A stretch of DNA of 64,000 nt from Planctomycetota bacterium. Lineage in GTDB: Bacteria; Planctomycetota; UBA1135; GCA-002686595. Shown here in pieces: positions 54,484 to 63,225 of the stretch. The notes beneath the pieces are model-generated. The model was not told where the DNA came from. It worked only from the letters and a program-made list of their open reading frames with translations, and made no database searches. Made by a program: the position numbers and the translations under genes. Numbering within the stretch: position 1 is the stretch's first letter; each line of letters begins with the position of its first letter. The stretch is from positions 62,001 through 126,000 of the forward strand of contig JAJDEU010000057.1 in NCBI GenBank assembly GCA_029259635.1, given 5' to 3'.

Positions 54484-55887
54484 TCAGTCCGCTTGGACCA
54501 AGACGCTTCGGTCTCGCTGGACGAGGCCAAAGGCGCGCCCCACGCGCTTCCTGAAGTACTCGGGATTCTCCAAGTAGTAGAGCGCGCGCTCGAAGACGCG
54601 GCGTCCGCGAGCCGGGTAGCTGTAGTACCAGCGCTCGTAGTTCCGAACCATCTGCTTGCGCAGCTCCTCCAGCTCGATCTGAGTGAAGTTCTCGTGCTTA
54701 TAGGCCGAGCGGTTCGAGGAGACGTAGTTCTCCGACAGGTCGCTGATGTCGATCGAGGCCTGGTAGTTATCCCAGGACTCCGTTCCGATCAGCGGGTTGA
54801 ACACCGAGATGCGAATCAGGTCAGGTCCTGCAACCCGCAAGACCTTCTCGGTCTCCTTGATGTCCTCGACGGACTCGCCCGGCGAACCGACGATCAGATA
54901 AACCTTGGCCCAGATTCCGGCGCGGCGCGTCATGCGTGCCGACTCGACCACCTGCTCGGCGGTCATGTCCTTCTTGAGCGTGTCCAGCATGCGCTGGCTG
55001 CCCGTCTCCCAGCCGTAATAGATCCGGCGGCATCCAGCGCGGTGCATGTGCTTGAGCAGCGGATAGTCGACGCAGTCGCCACGCGTGTTGGCGATCCACT
55101 CGAACTTCAGGCCGCGCCGCAGAATCTCGTCGCACATCTCGCGGATGCGCGCGCGGCGCAGCGTGAGAATCTCGTCAACGAACAGGATGACGCCCGGATC
55201 GTAGGTCTTGATCAGGAACTCGAGCTCGTCGCAGATCGACTCCACGGAACGAACGCGGAAGCCGCGTCCGGTGTAGTCCTTCTGGCAGAAGATGCATTTG
55301 AAGGGACAGCCGCGGGTCGTGAAGATGTAGACCAAGCGCTCGGGGTTGAGCGCGAAGTAGCGGTCCATCGGCAGCATGTGACGCGCCGGCAGAGGAATGT
55401 CGTCGAGCACCTTCAAGAGCGGCGGCGTCGGATTGTTCAACCAGACCTCGCCCTCGCGAGCACCGCACAATCCGGGCACCTCGCTGATCTCTTTCTCGTC
55501 ACCACCGTCGATCGCTTTGAGGAACTGAGCGAAGGTGTACTCGCACTCGCCCTTGAGCACCCAGTCGAAGTGACCACTGTCGAGGAAGATGCCGTGATCG
55601 ACCGTCGCGTGCGGACCACCCATGATGGTCGTCTTACCGCGCTCCTTCGCATACTTCGCCCAAGCGATGGCGCGACGAATGTTCGGGGTCAGCGAGCTGA
55701 AGCCAATAATGTCGTTGCGATCAATCGCCTCGCGCATGTATTGGTCGTTGACGATGCGCTCGTCGACGAGCTCGATCGGCAAACCTTCTTTTTCCAGGCA
55801 GGCGCCGAGGTAGGTCAGCCCGAGCAGCTGCGCGACCGGGTCTTCCTGGACGTGAGGTTTGACGTAGGCCAGTAGTGTCTTTTGCAT
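54484..55887 (-). CDS. B12-binding radical SAM protein
   Basis: 467 residues. The N-terminal half is a cobalamin-binding Rossmann domain (DIIGFSSLTPN, TTIMGGPHATVDHG). The radical SAM cluster motif C-x3-C-x2-C is at C194, C198, C201 (RGCPFKCIFC). Later segments include LFVDEILTL and RIYYGWETGSQRMLDTLKKDMT, typical of B12-dependent radical SAM methyltransferases and related enzymes. Substrate is unknown; location among glycan genes suggests a sugar or lipid carrier (inference). It is flanked by a terminator downstream and inverted repeats upstream, so it is probably monocistronic. Confidence 0.93.
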   Translation of the reverse strand: MQKTLLAYVKPHVQEDPVAQLLGLTYLGACLEKEGLPIELVDERIVNDQYMREAIDRNDIIGFSSLTPNIRRAIAWAKYAKERGKTTIMGGPHATVDHGIFLDSGHFDWVLKGECEYTFAQFLKAIDGGDEKEISEVPGLCGAREGEVWLNNPTPPLLKVLDDIPLPARHMLPMDRYFALNPERLVYIFTTRGCPFKCIFCQKDYTGRGFRVRSVESICDELEFLIKTYDPGVILFVDEILTLRRARIREMCDEILRRGLKFEWIANTRGDCVDYPLLKHMHRAGCRRIYYGWETGSQRMLDTLKKDMTAEQVVESARMTRRAGIWAKVYLIVGSPGESVEDIKETEKVLRVAGPDLIRISVFNPLIGTESWDNYQASIDISDLSENYVSSNRSAYKHENFTQIELEELRKQMVRNYERWYYSYPARGRRVFERALYYLENPEYFRKRVGRAFGLVQRDRSVLVQAD

Positions 55888-55949
55888 GGTGTCGATGGGC
55901 GCTTTGGTGAATGGCGCCAGCCTCGTGCGGAGTGATCAGATGCGGAAGG

Positions 55950-56000
55950 GAGTCGGCGGAGGTGCCGTTTGCTTGAACGTGCTTTGAGGGAAGCCGACTC
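55950..56000 (-). promoter_or_regulatory. Inverted repeat in the leader of the radical SAM gene
   Basis: GAGTCGGC at 55950-55957 and GCCGACTC at 55993-56000 are perfectly complementary, 35 bases apart. The repeat lies 63-113 bases upstream of the radical SAM start (55887). It may be an operator or mRNA leader stem; no known riboswitch signature is recognised. Confidence 0.35.
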
Positions 56001-56010
56001 AGCATCTCTC

Positions 56011-56040
56011 CCCAAACCTACCCCGCACGGGAGGTTTGGG
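56011..56040. repeat. Strong inverted repeat upstream of the radical SAM gene, after the GT4 gene
   Basis: CCCAAACCT (56011-56019) and AGGTTTGGG (56032-56040) form a perfect 9-bp stem, with an inner CCCG/CGGG segment in the loop. On the minus strand it lies 81 bases after the stop of the GT4 gene at 56121. It is a candidate terminator for the glycosyltransferase operon although no T tract follows. Confidence 0.5.
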
Positions 56041-56120
56041 CAACCTCCTGCCCCAACTGGACTTCCGCCCACAGAGGAGCGGAACTAGGGCTATCGAACC
56101 CCAGCCAGCCCGATCTGTAA

Positions 56121-57380
56121 TCAGCCTGGGCGGGAAGGCAGCGCCCGGTCGTATTCCTCGAGATACTCGTCGGTCAGGCGCTCGATCGTAAAGTGCGCCC
56201 TCAGCCTCAGATAGCCCGCCTCGCCCATCGCCCTCGCCCGCTCGGGATCCCCCAGGAGCTCCCCGATCTTGGCCGCGAAGGCTTTTGGCTTCAACGGATT
56301 CTCGATTAGGCCGGTTTGCCCGTCCTCGACCACCTCCTGGCTGCCGCCGAAGAGTGTGGCCACCACCGGCTTCCGGTGCTCCATCGCCTCCAGATTGACC
56401 ATCCCGAAGGTGTCGAAGCAGATCGAGGGCGTGACGAAGACGTCGGTGACCCCGTAGGCACACTGGAGCTCCTCCCCATTGAGCCAATCGGTCGGGACGA
56501 CCAAATCTTCCACCGAGAGCTCGCGCGCCGCTCGAGCAAACTCGGAGTCGTAGACCTTTCGGTGCCCCATGACGAGCAAGCGCAGAGCGGGGAAATCCGC
56601 GCGCAGAGTCGCCAGCATGCGAAAGAGCTGAACGACACCTTTCTGCTCGTGCAGTCGACCGCCGATAGCGAGCACCTTGCAGCCGTCGAGCCCGAACCGT
56701 GTTCGAAACTGATCGAGCTCTTCCTTCGTCGGAAGCTTCGCTTGTTCGCGAATCGCATTGTGAACGGTGCGGTCCACGCGAATACCGTTCGCGGAGATCG
56801 CGCGCCCGAGCTCATCCGAAACGACCGTAAAACGATCCACATCGCGCGCGAGGATCTTGCGGATCGCGCGGTTCCGTCCCGGGCGAAATCGAAAGCGCTG
56901 GCACGGAATACACTTCGACGCGCGGGCCGTGTAGTCACGCAGCTCTCCGCCGTGCGCTTCACCGCCGTGAAAGCAGGTCAGCTTTTGATAGCAGAAGGTC
57001 ATCACGTCGTGCGCGGTAAACACGACCCCGGCACCCGCGTTGCGTGCATCCGTTAAGAGCCCGTAGGAGAGGTGCGTGTGAAGCAAATGACTGTGGACGA
57101 TGTCCGGCCTCCACTCGCGCAGCAATTTGGCGAAAGGCTCGCGCACTTGGCGATTCGAGAGCGCCACCCACGCGCGAAAGCGCGCGGGGTAGTCCGAATA
57201 GAGCCGCTCGACGGGCGTGCCCAGAATCTCTGTGCGCCCCACCGTGCCATGGTCCTGCGTACTGGACACCACCATCGTCTCGTGTCCGAGCTCGCGCAGC
57301 CGCTCCGCCTCTTGGTACATCTGGCGAATCGACGAGCCGATTCGCGGATCATCGAGATCATTGAGGAAGAGAACTCTCAC
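56121..57380 (-). CDS. GT4-family glycosyltransferase
   Basis: 419 residues. GT-B halves with MRVLFLNDLDDPRIGSSIRQ and SHLLHTHLSYGLL in the acceptor domain, a cysteine-containing insert (CFHGGEAHGGEL, CIPCQRF), then LAIGGRLHEQKGVVQLF and SICFDTFGMVNLEAMEHRKPVVA in the donor domain with the conserved acidic motif. The insert is common in GT4 enzymes of polysaccharide loci. Last gene of the minus-strand run from 64 to 56 kb; its start overlaps the flippase stop by ATGA. Confidence 0.93.
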   Translation of the reverse strand: MRVLFLNDLDDPRIGSSIRQMYQEAERLRELGHETMVVSSTQDHGTVGRTEILGTPVERLYSDYPARFRAWVALSNRQVREPFAKLLREWRPDIVHSHLLHTHLSYGLLTDARNAGAGVVFTAHDVMTFCYQKLTCFHGGEAHGGELRDYTARASKCIPCQRFRFRPGRNRAIRKILARDVDRFTVVSDELGRAISANGIRVDRTVHNAIREQAKLPTKEELDQFRTRFGLDGCKVLAIGGRLHEQKGVVQLFRMLATLRADFPALRLLVMGHRKVYDSEFARAARELSVEDLVVPTDWLNGEELQCAYGVTDVFVTPSICFDTFGMVNLEAMEHRKPVVATLFGGSQEVVEDGQTGLIENPLKPKAFAAKIGELLGDPERARAMGEAGYLRLRAHFTIERLTDEYLEEYDRALPSRPG

Positions 57381-58786
57381 TGGACCTGCTCCGGCACTTC
57401 TTCACCCGTACTCTTGTCGTTGGTCACGCTTTGGAGTCGTTCACCGCGATGCTTGCGGAAGTACATCGCAATATAGACGAAGCACGCCAGCGGTAGCAGC
57501 CGAGCGAGGGTGTAGCCCCAGGCGGCACCTGTGGTCGGGTCGATCAGGCTGAGCACGATCGACGCGCCCACGATGATCGGTAGGCCCAACAATCCGATCG
57601 TCATCAGGACCTTGATGCGATTGGTGACAATAAAGAAGCTGTCGATTGCGACACAGAAGGAGAAAGGGATAAAGCCCACCGCGAGAATCTTCGTCAATTG
57701 CGATATGGGTTCGTGATAGTCGGCGGGAAACCCCATGCGCGCAAAATAGGGAATCAGGGGCAGCGCGATCAGGATTCCCGAGCTGATTATCCCTCCACTG
57801 ATCAACGTGACCCGCAGCCACTGACGTCGAAACATCCCCATGTCATTCAGTCCGCGCAGCTCGCTCAACGCGGGCAAAGCGGTGCGGCTCACGCCCTGCA
57901 TCAGGGTCAGCGGCGCGTTCATGATTCGGTGGGAAGCCGCAAAATAAGTGACCCACTGCGGACTGGCGAAGGCGCGCACGACGAGTTGGGGGAAGACGTT
58001 GAAGCAGAAGCTATCGATGTTTCTGAGGACGCCGATTCGCAGACATAAGGGCAAGCCCTTGAGTAGCGGCGCTCGACCGCGCGCGGCGAAAATCTGTCGC
58101 AGCGTCGGGAGGTTGTAGCCGTCGTCAGCTCGAGCGGAGGTGTAGATCGCGAGACTGATGATCGAGCCGATCGTCGAGCCCACCATCAAGCCCACGATTG
58201 GGCCGAGCGGAGAGAAGGTGATCAACGCGCCCAGCGAAACCGCGTAGACGCGAACGACCTCTTGCCCGTTCTCCAGCTGCGCCAAGGACTTCATTCGACG
58301 GGTGCCCTGCAGAGCCGCCGTCACCGTCTGCTTGGGAACTTCGAGGAGCGGAGAGAAGGAGAGATACCAGGCGAGATCAACCGGAGAGAGCCCATCGGAG
58401 CCGGTCTGAAAGGATCCGCCGCTGAGCTCGACGATGAGACGCCCTAGCGGCGGCAAGACAAACCATGCAATGACCGGTAAGAGGAGCCCCAAGAGGAGCG
58501 AAGCCTTCATGGAAAAGGCCAGCCACGCGGTCACCTTCTCGTCGAGTCCTCTAGCAACCGCCGCGGCGACTTGCGTGACCGTCCCCTGCAGAATGCCGAC
58601 GCTTACGATCAAGGCGAGCCCGGCATACATCGCCACCGCGGTGTAGTACTCGCCCTGCAGTTTTGAGCCGAGCAAGAAGGCGAGCAGCAAAATGCTCACC
58701 AGCCCGCCTAGGCTATTGAACAGCGCGCCAATTTGGAGGGCGGCGGAGTTGCGCACGAAACGATTCGCGAGGAACCGCCGAATCAA
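57377..58786 (-). CDS. Polysaccharide flippase (Wzx/MATE-like)
   Basis: 469 residues with about twelve to fourteen membrane helices. The N-terminal VRNSAALQIGALFNSLGGLVS and repeating Gly/Ala-rich helices are typical of MOP-superfamily exporters. It should flip the lipid-linked repeat unit to the outer face of the inner membrane. The gene lies between GT4 genes with ATGA overlaps on both sides (57377-57380 and 58783-58786), so dosage is tied to the transferases. Confidence 0.9.
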   Translation of the reverse strand: MIRRFLANRFVRNSAALQIGALFNSLGGLVSILLLAFLLGSKLQGEYYTAVAMYAGLALIVSVGILQGTVTQVAAAVARGLDEKVTAWLAFSMKASLLLGLLLPVIAWFVLPPLGRLIVELSGGSFQTGSDGLSPVDLAWYLSFSPLLEVPKQTVTAALQGTRRMKSLAQLENGQEVVRVYAVSLGALITFSPLGPIVGLMVGSTIGSIISLAIYTSARADDGYNLPTLRQIFAARGRAPLLKGLPLCLRIGVLRNIDSFCFNVFPQLVVRAFASPQWVTYFAASHRIMNAPLTLMQGVSRTALPALSELRGLNDMGMFRRQWLRVTLISGGIISSGILIALPLIPYFARMGFPADYHEPISQLTKILAVGFIPFSFCVAIDSFFIVTNRIKVLMTIGLLGLPIIVGASIVLSLIDPTTGAAWGYTLARLLPLACFVYIAMYFRKHRGERLQSVTNDKSTGEEVPEQVQ

Positions 58787-59943
58787 AGGGTCCCCCGATA
58801 AATGGCGGCCACCCGCTCAGCGTTGCCGCCCCAGGTCTGTGATGCAGCATAGCCCTTTCCAGCTTGGCCCTGGCTCGCGCGCAGCTCCTCATCCGAGAGC
58901 AGCTTGTCCAGCGCCTCTTCGATGGCGTCCACCTCTTGCGGAACCAAGAATCCCGTCAGCCCATCGACGATCGCGTCTTCCGCGCCGCAGTCGAGAGTTC
59001 CAATCGACGGAGTGCCACTCGCCGCTGCCTCGAGGTAGACAATTCCAAAGCCCTCAAAGCCCCCATCGCTCGCCGTCACCGGTGTATGCAGAAAGACCTC
59101 GGCGCGTTGCAGCAGCTCGATCTTCTCTTGCTCATCGATATTGCCCAAAAAGTGCACGCGATCCTCTAAGCCGCTCTCCCGGACGAGCGAGAGCAGCGAC
59201 TCTTCGTAGTCGTCTCCACTGCGGTTGCCCACGATGAAGTGGTGCAGGTCGGGATGGCGCAGCGCGCAGCGACACCAGGCCGCGAGCGCGAGGTGCAGAC
59301 CCTTGCGTTGTTTGAGCTCGCCGATCGACAGGGTAAAGCGTTGGTCCGACCACGGCTTCCCCGCGATCGAGCGCTGCTCTTCGTAGTTCTCGACATCCAC
59401 GCAATTGGGAATGACATGGACGCGCTCTTCGTTCAATCCCCGTCCGGACATGAGCTCCAACAGTCGACGGCGTGTGTAGTTACTCACCGAGATCATGGCG
59501 GCGAAGCGGCGGTAGGTCCACGCCGCGAGCTTTGCGTGACGACGAACCAGCAAGGGCTGAACGGTGTAGGTGCCATGCGCTGTCGCCACACACGGAACGC
59601 CGGCGAGCTTCGAGCCCAACAGTCCCGCCAGACTGTGCGGGTAATCCTTGATGGCGTGCACGAGGTCGGCGCTGCGCGCCTTTCGCCAGATTCGCCAGGT
59701 AGCGATCAACAAGTTCGGCCAGAACCGCGACGGTGACATGTGGAAGAAATAGTCGGGCGGCAACTCGACAGAGAGCTTCCAGTGCTTGGGAACTTGGCTG
59801 GAAGTCGGACGATGCTTGCGGGCCAGGAGCACCTCGACCTCTAGGCCCGGAAACTCTCTTTCGAGCGCAGCGATCAGGCACATCGCATAGCGCCCCACGC
59901 CATCGAGATCCGACAGTGAGTCGGTGAGAAACAAAACCTTCAA
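58783..59943 (-). CDS. GT4-family glycosyltransferase
   Basis: 386 residues from a TTG at 59943. A second TTG six codons earlier (59961) is possible, but the later one forms a TTGA overlap with the upstream stop, matching the ATGA junctions of this run, and starts directly at the first strand (KVLFLTDSLSDLDGVGRYAM). C-terminal SIGELKQRKGLHLALAA, FIVGNRSGDDYEES and EGFGIVYLEAAASGTPSIG contain the GT4 donor-site residues. It likely acts on the same repeat unit as its neighbours. Confidence 0.9.
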   Translation of the reverse strand: MKVLFLTDSLSDLDGVGRYAMCLIAALEREFPGLEVEVLLARKHRPTSSQVPKHWKLSVELPPDYFFHMSPSRFWPNLLIATWRIWRKARSADLVHAIKDYPHSLAGLLGSKLAGVPCVATAHGTYTVQPLLVRRHAKLAAWTYRRFAAMISVSNYTRRRLLELMSGRGLNEERVHVIPNCVDVENYEEQRSIAGKPWSDQRFTLSIGELKQRKGLHLALAAWCRCALRHPDLHHFIVGNRSGDDYEESLLSLVRESGLEDRVHFLGNIDEQEKIELLQRAEVFLHTPVTASDGGFEGFGIVYLEAAASGTPSIGTLDCGAEDAIVDGLTGFLVPQEVDAIEEALDKLLSDEELRASQGQAGKGYAASQTWGGNAERVAAIYRGTL

Positions 59944-61127
59944 GCGCGCGCCGCCATCCAAGTCAGAATCCGCTCAGCACGCGCATCCCATGTGATTTCA
60001 CTCGATCGCGAACGCCCCGCGGCCGCCATTTTCTCGCGCAGCTCGCCGTCACTCATCAAGGATTGAATTCCCGCCGCCAATGCCGAGCCACAATCCGGCT
60101 CCACGAATCTCGCGTGCCGCTCGTCCACCAGAATTTCCCTCAGTGAGGGTAGATCGCTCGCGACCAGCGGTAGTCCAGCAGCCATGGATTCGAAAACTTT
60201 GAGCGGTGAGGTGTAACGTGAGCTGATCAGCGGTTTCGAGCGATTCGGAACCACGCCGAGGTCTCCCGCCGCGAGGTAGAGCGCGATTCGCTGCGGGGGC
60301 TGAAACCCCTCGAGGCGTACGTTACCGAGTCCCGCAGCGAGAGATCGAATTCGCTCCACATCCGACTTCATCCCGCCAGCAATTACAAACTCAAGTTCCG
60401 GCAAACTCCGTGCGGCCTCAATCAGGTGATCCACACCTTTCCAGGTCATGAGTCCACCGGTATAGACCACGAGCGGCTTGTTCGGCGAGAGACCGAGTGC
60501 TTCGCGAGCCTCCGCTCGGCTGGGAAGATCGGCAAAGCGCCCGGCCTCCACGGCATCGTGCTCGACGAGAATCGACGCGGGATCCACGCCCAGCTCGACT
60601 AAATCCTCTCGAACGCCACCGGAGATCGCGATGACTCCCTTTGCTCCACGAGCGGCCTCGATTAACCACCGTCTCCGCGTGCGTCCAGACGGTACGCGGT
60701 GAAGCTCGAGGAAGACCCCCGTCGTCGGCGAACGAACCAGCTTGCGCGCCGTCTCCAACTCGCGGGAGATCACCCAAGCATTCGGCGCGTGTTTCGAGAT
60801 CCAACGAGCGGCGTTATTTGCGAACGACAACTCCTGAATGCGCGCGGGTACGAACTGAGCTCTCGTCGGAACTCGATCGATGAAGTCGATATTCGGGAGC
60901 GCGATGGCATCCGGTCGAGCGCCCTCGGGCACATTGTAGTAGCCGAACAGATCCTGCCCTTCCGGCAGCGCGGGGGTCGGGAAACGGCGAGCGTAGAGCA
61001 GCTTCGTGGAAACGCCGCGTCGGGCAAAGGCCGCCGAAACTTGAGCAACCTGAAGGGACTGTGCACGCTCCGAAGGCATGCGCGCATTGGCGACCAAGAT
61101 CAGGCTCTGTGGGGGCGTACTACTCAT
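59940..61127 (-). CDS. GT4-family glycosyltransferase
   Basis: 395 residues from the ATG at 61127, eight bases inside the upstream sulfatase-fold gene; longer extensions are Arg/Ser-rich shadow sequence. N-terminal SLILVANARMPSERAQSLQV, donor domain VVYTGGLMTWKGVDHLI, FVIAGGMKSDVERI and RYTSPLKVFESMAAGLPLVASD. GT4 acidic motif conserved. Third GT4 enzyme in this run. Confidence 0.92.
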   Translation of the reverse strand: MSSTPPQSLILVANARMPSERAQSLQVAQVSAAFARRGVSTKLLYARRFPTPALPEGQDLFGYYNVPEGARPDAIALPNIDFIDRVPTRAQFVPARIQELSFANNAARWISKHAPNAWVISRELETARKLVRSPTTGVFLELHRVPSGRTRRRWLIEAARGAKGVIAISGGVREDLVELGVDPASILVEHDAVEAGRFADLPSRAEAREALGLSPNKPLVVYTGGLMTWKGVDHLIEAARSLPELEFVIAGGMKSDVERIRSLAAGLGNVRLEGFQPPQRIALYLAAGDLGVVPNRSKPLISSRYTSPLKVFESMAAGLPLVASDLPSLREILVDERHARFVEPDCGSALAAGIQSLMSDGELREKMAAAGRSRSSEITWDARAERILTWMAARA

Positions 61128-63225
61128 CCTGCTCAGCGCCGCCACTCTCTCCCTCTTCGCCGATCCCGCCCGCGTAGCCCAAGCTGTCGAGTAGCTCTTC
61201 GGCCTCTCGGTCGCGGTGCGAGGCCATGACCGACTCCTTCGCGATCGGCAGGGCCTCATTCCAACTGCGCAGCTCACGAATCAATCGCGCGACTTCCGGG
61301 TGGTCCGGCCGAAACAGGTTTTCAAACTCGCCGGGGTCCGACTTCAGATCGAAGAGCTGCGGAGTCCGCAGTGCGTTGTCCCACCCGCCGTCGTCCGGCT
61401 CATAGTCCAAGCACTCCCTCGAGATGACGAGCTTCCAGCGCAAGTCTTGAATCGAGAGCGCCGAGCCACTCTCCGCAAAACTAAATTCTCGGTGCAGCTC
61501 GGACTCCCCGCGGACGAGCGGCAACAAGCTCTTGCCATCCACGCGGTGATATTCGATTTCGTCGCCAGTCGTCGGCAGCGTAGGCAGCTCCAATCCCATC
61601 AGGTCGCACAGGGTCGGCATCAGATCCACGCTATCCACCAAGGCTTCGACCCGGCGATTGGCCGGCAGCTTCGCGGGCCAACGCATGATCAGAGGGATCG
61701 CCAGATTGGTCTGGTACATCCAGTTATGCTCCCAGACGCCGTGCTCCCCAAGCTCTTCGCCATGGTCGGACGTCACGACGACAATCGTGTTCTCCAGAAC
61801 CCCAGCCGACTTGAGCTCTTCTAGCACGGACCCGATGGCGTGATCGGCCTGGGTCACTCCGGCGTAGTACAGGTCGCGAATCTGACGGACATCGGCTTCC
61901 GTCGGCTGATACTGTCCCGCCTCGATCGCGTAGCGATGCTCCGCGTAGAAGGCCTGAATGGGACCGTCATAGTTCGGGTCCACGTAGCGCGAGCGAAACT
62001 CCTCCGCCGGGTCGTAGGGCGTGTGCGTCGAGTAGAGGTGCAGGAAAGCGAAGAAGCGCTTGCCGGCAGCATTCTCGGCGAGCCACTTCTCCGCCGTGGA
62101 GCCGGCCTTGTTGTAGTCCAGTCGCTGAGTCAGCTTGTTCCAAAAGTTGAAGAACAAGAGGTCGGTACTGAGCAGGCTCCAGCGACTGCTGCGGTGAACC
62201 AATTCGTGACCTTTCAACGCTTCGCAATACAAGTCGATGCCGAGCAGTAAGCCGCTGCCATTCGTGACCGCGCCCGTCATGAAGGCTGCGGTGACCATGT
62301 CGTCGGACTCCAGCTGCTTGCCGCTCTTCCGTTTGGCCTCTTTGAAGTGAAGCGGCATGGTCTTGTTGATTCCAATCGCCCACCGCATCCCCGCCTGCAG
62401 CTTCAGCATGCCGTGGCGCCGCGGGTACTTTCCCGTCAAGAACGATCCGAAGCTCGACCAAGTAAAGGGCGCCTGCACGCGCGCGTTCTCGAACAGAACA
62501 CCCTCCTTGGCGAGCCGGTCCATCACGGGCGTCGCCACGTTCTCACTTCCGTAAGCGCCGATGACATCGGAACGCAACGCGTCCACGATGACGAACAACA
62601 CGTTGGGCAAGTCTTCATTCGCCGCGTCGAGTTCACCTTCCTGCGAGTTGGCGAGCAGCGCTCGGTCTTGCCACAGGAAGACTCCACCGCCGGCCGCGGC
62701 AACACACCAGAGCGGAAGCATGAGCCGAGCGAGTGACTTCGCCCGCGTCCCGAGCAGCCGCCGGAAGCCGAAGACAAGCGCGAAGGCCAAGCCGAGAAGA
62801 AGGGCGGCGACGCCGAGGCGTTCGGGCGAGGTAGCCGAGTAGCCGGGAAACAGGTACTCGCGCGTGTTCCAGTAAATCTCGAAGAAGAGACCGATCGAGA
62901 GACCGGTGAGAACGAGAGCGCCCATGCGGCCCGCCGCGTTCGCGCCGACAAGCCGCCCGCGTCCCGAAAGAAAAAGAGCCAGCGAGATGAGGGTGAGCAA
63001 CACCGCGAAGAAGGCGCTGTAGACGAGGACCGACGCGGCGATTCCGCCCAGCCGCCCGACGGTGTCGATGGACTCGACGATGCGCAGGTTGGCCGCGATG
63101 CCGTCGATGACACCGATGGTTAGGCCCACGCTCATTCCGCTCAGTAGCCCAGCGAGCACGGCGCCGCTGAAGCCCGGCGAATCACTAGGCGTCGTGTTGA
63201 TCTCCGTGGTCAGCTCTGTACTCAT
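61120..63225 (-). CDS. Membrane sulfatase-fold protein without the formylglycine motif
   Basis: 701 residues from the ATG at 63225, which overlaps the GT2 gene's stop by ATGA. Five or so membrane helices fill residues 20-190, then an alkaline-phosphatase-superfamily domain: VLFVIVDALRSDVIG (metal-binding Asp214), the nucleophile region QAPFTWSSFGSFLTG (251-265), TSDHGEELGEHG with metal ligands, and WEHNWMYQ. The C/S-x-P-x-R formylglycine motif is missing; Thr255 stands at the nucleophile position. That favours a phosphotransferase or phosphodiesterase, like phosphoethanolamine or phosphoglycerol transferases, over a true sulfatase. Confidence 0.87.
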   Translation of the reverse strand: MSTELTTEINTTPSDSPGFSGAVLAGLLSGMSVGLTIGVIDGIAANLRIVESIDTVGRLGGIAASVLVYSAFFAVLLTLISLALFLSGRGRLVGANAAGRMGALVLTGLSIGLFFEIYWNTREYLFPGYSATSPERLGVAALLLGLAFALVFGFRRLLGTRAKSLARLMLPLWCVAAAGGGVFLWQDRALLANSQEGELDAANEDLPNVLFVIVDALRSDVIGAYGSENVATPVMDRLAKEGVLFENARVQAPFTWSSFGSFLTGKYPRRHGMLKLQAGMRWAIGINKTMPLHFKEAKRKSGKQLESDDMVTAAFMTGAVTNGSGLLLGIDLYCEALKGHELVHRSSRWSLLSTDLLFFNFWNKLTQRLDYNKAGSTAEKWLAENAAGKRFFAFLHLYSTHTPYDPAEEFRSRYVDPNYDGPIQAFYAEHRYAIEAGQYQPTEADVRQIRDLYYAGVTQADHAIGSVLEELKSAGVLENTIVVVTSDHGEELGEHGVWEHNWMYQTNLAIPLIMRWPAKLPANRRVEALVDSVDLMPTLCDLMGLELPTLPTTGDEIEYHRVDGKSLLPLVRGESELHREFSFAESGSALSIQDLRWKLVISRECLDYEPDDGGWDNALRTPQLFDLKSDPGEFENLFRPDHPEVARLIRELRSWNEALPIAKESVMASHRDREAEELLDSLGYAGGIGEEGESGGAEQDE

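Noticed and set aside
54493..55875. Plus-strand open frame of 460 codons opposite the radical SAM gene
   Set aside because: Antisense of a protein with an intact C-x3-C-x2-C cluster; the plus frame shows no family features.
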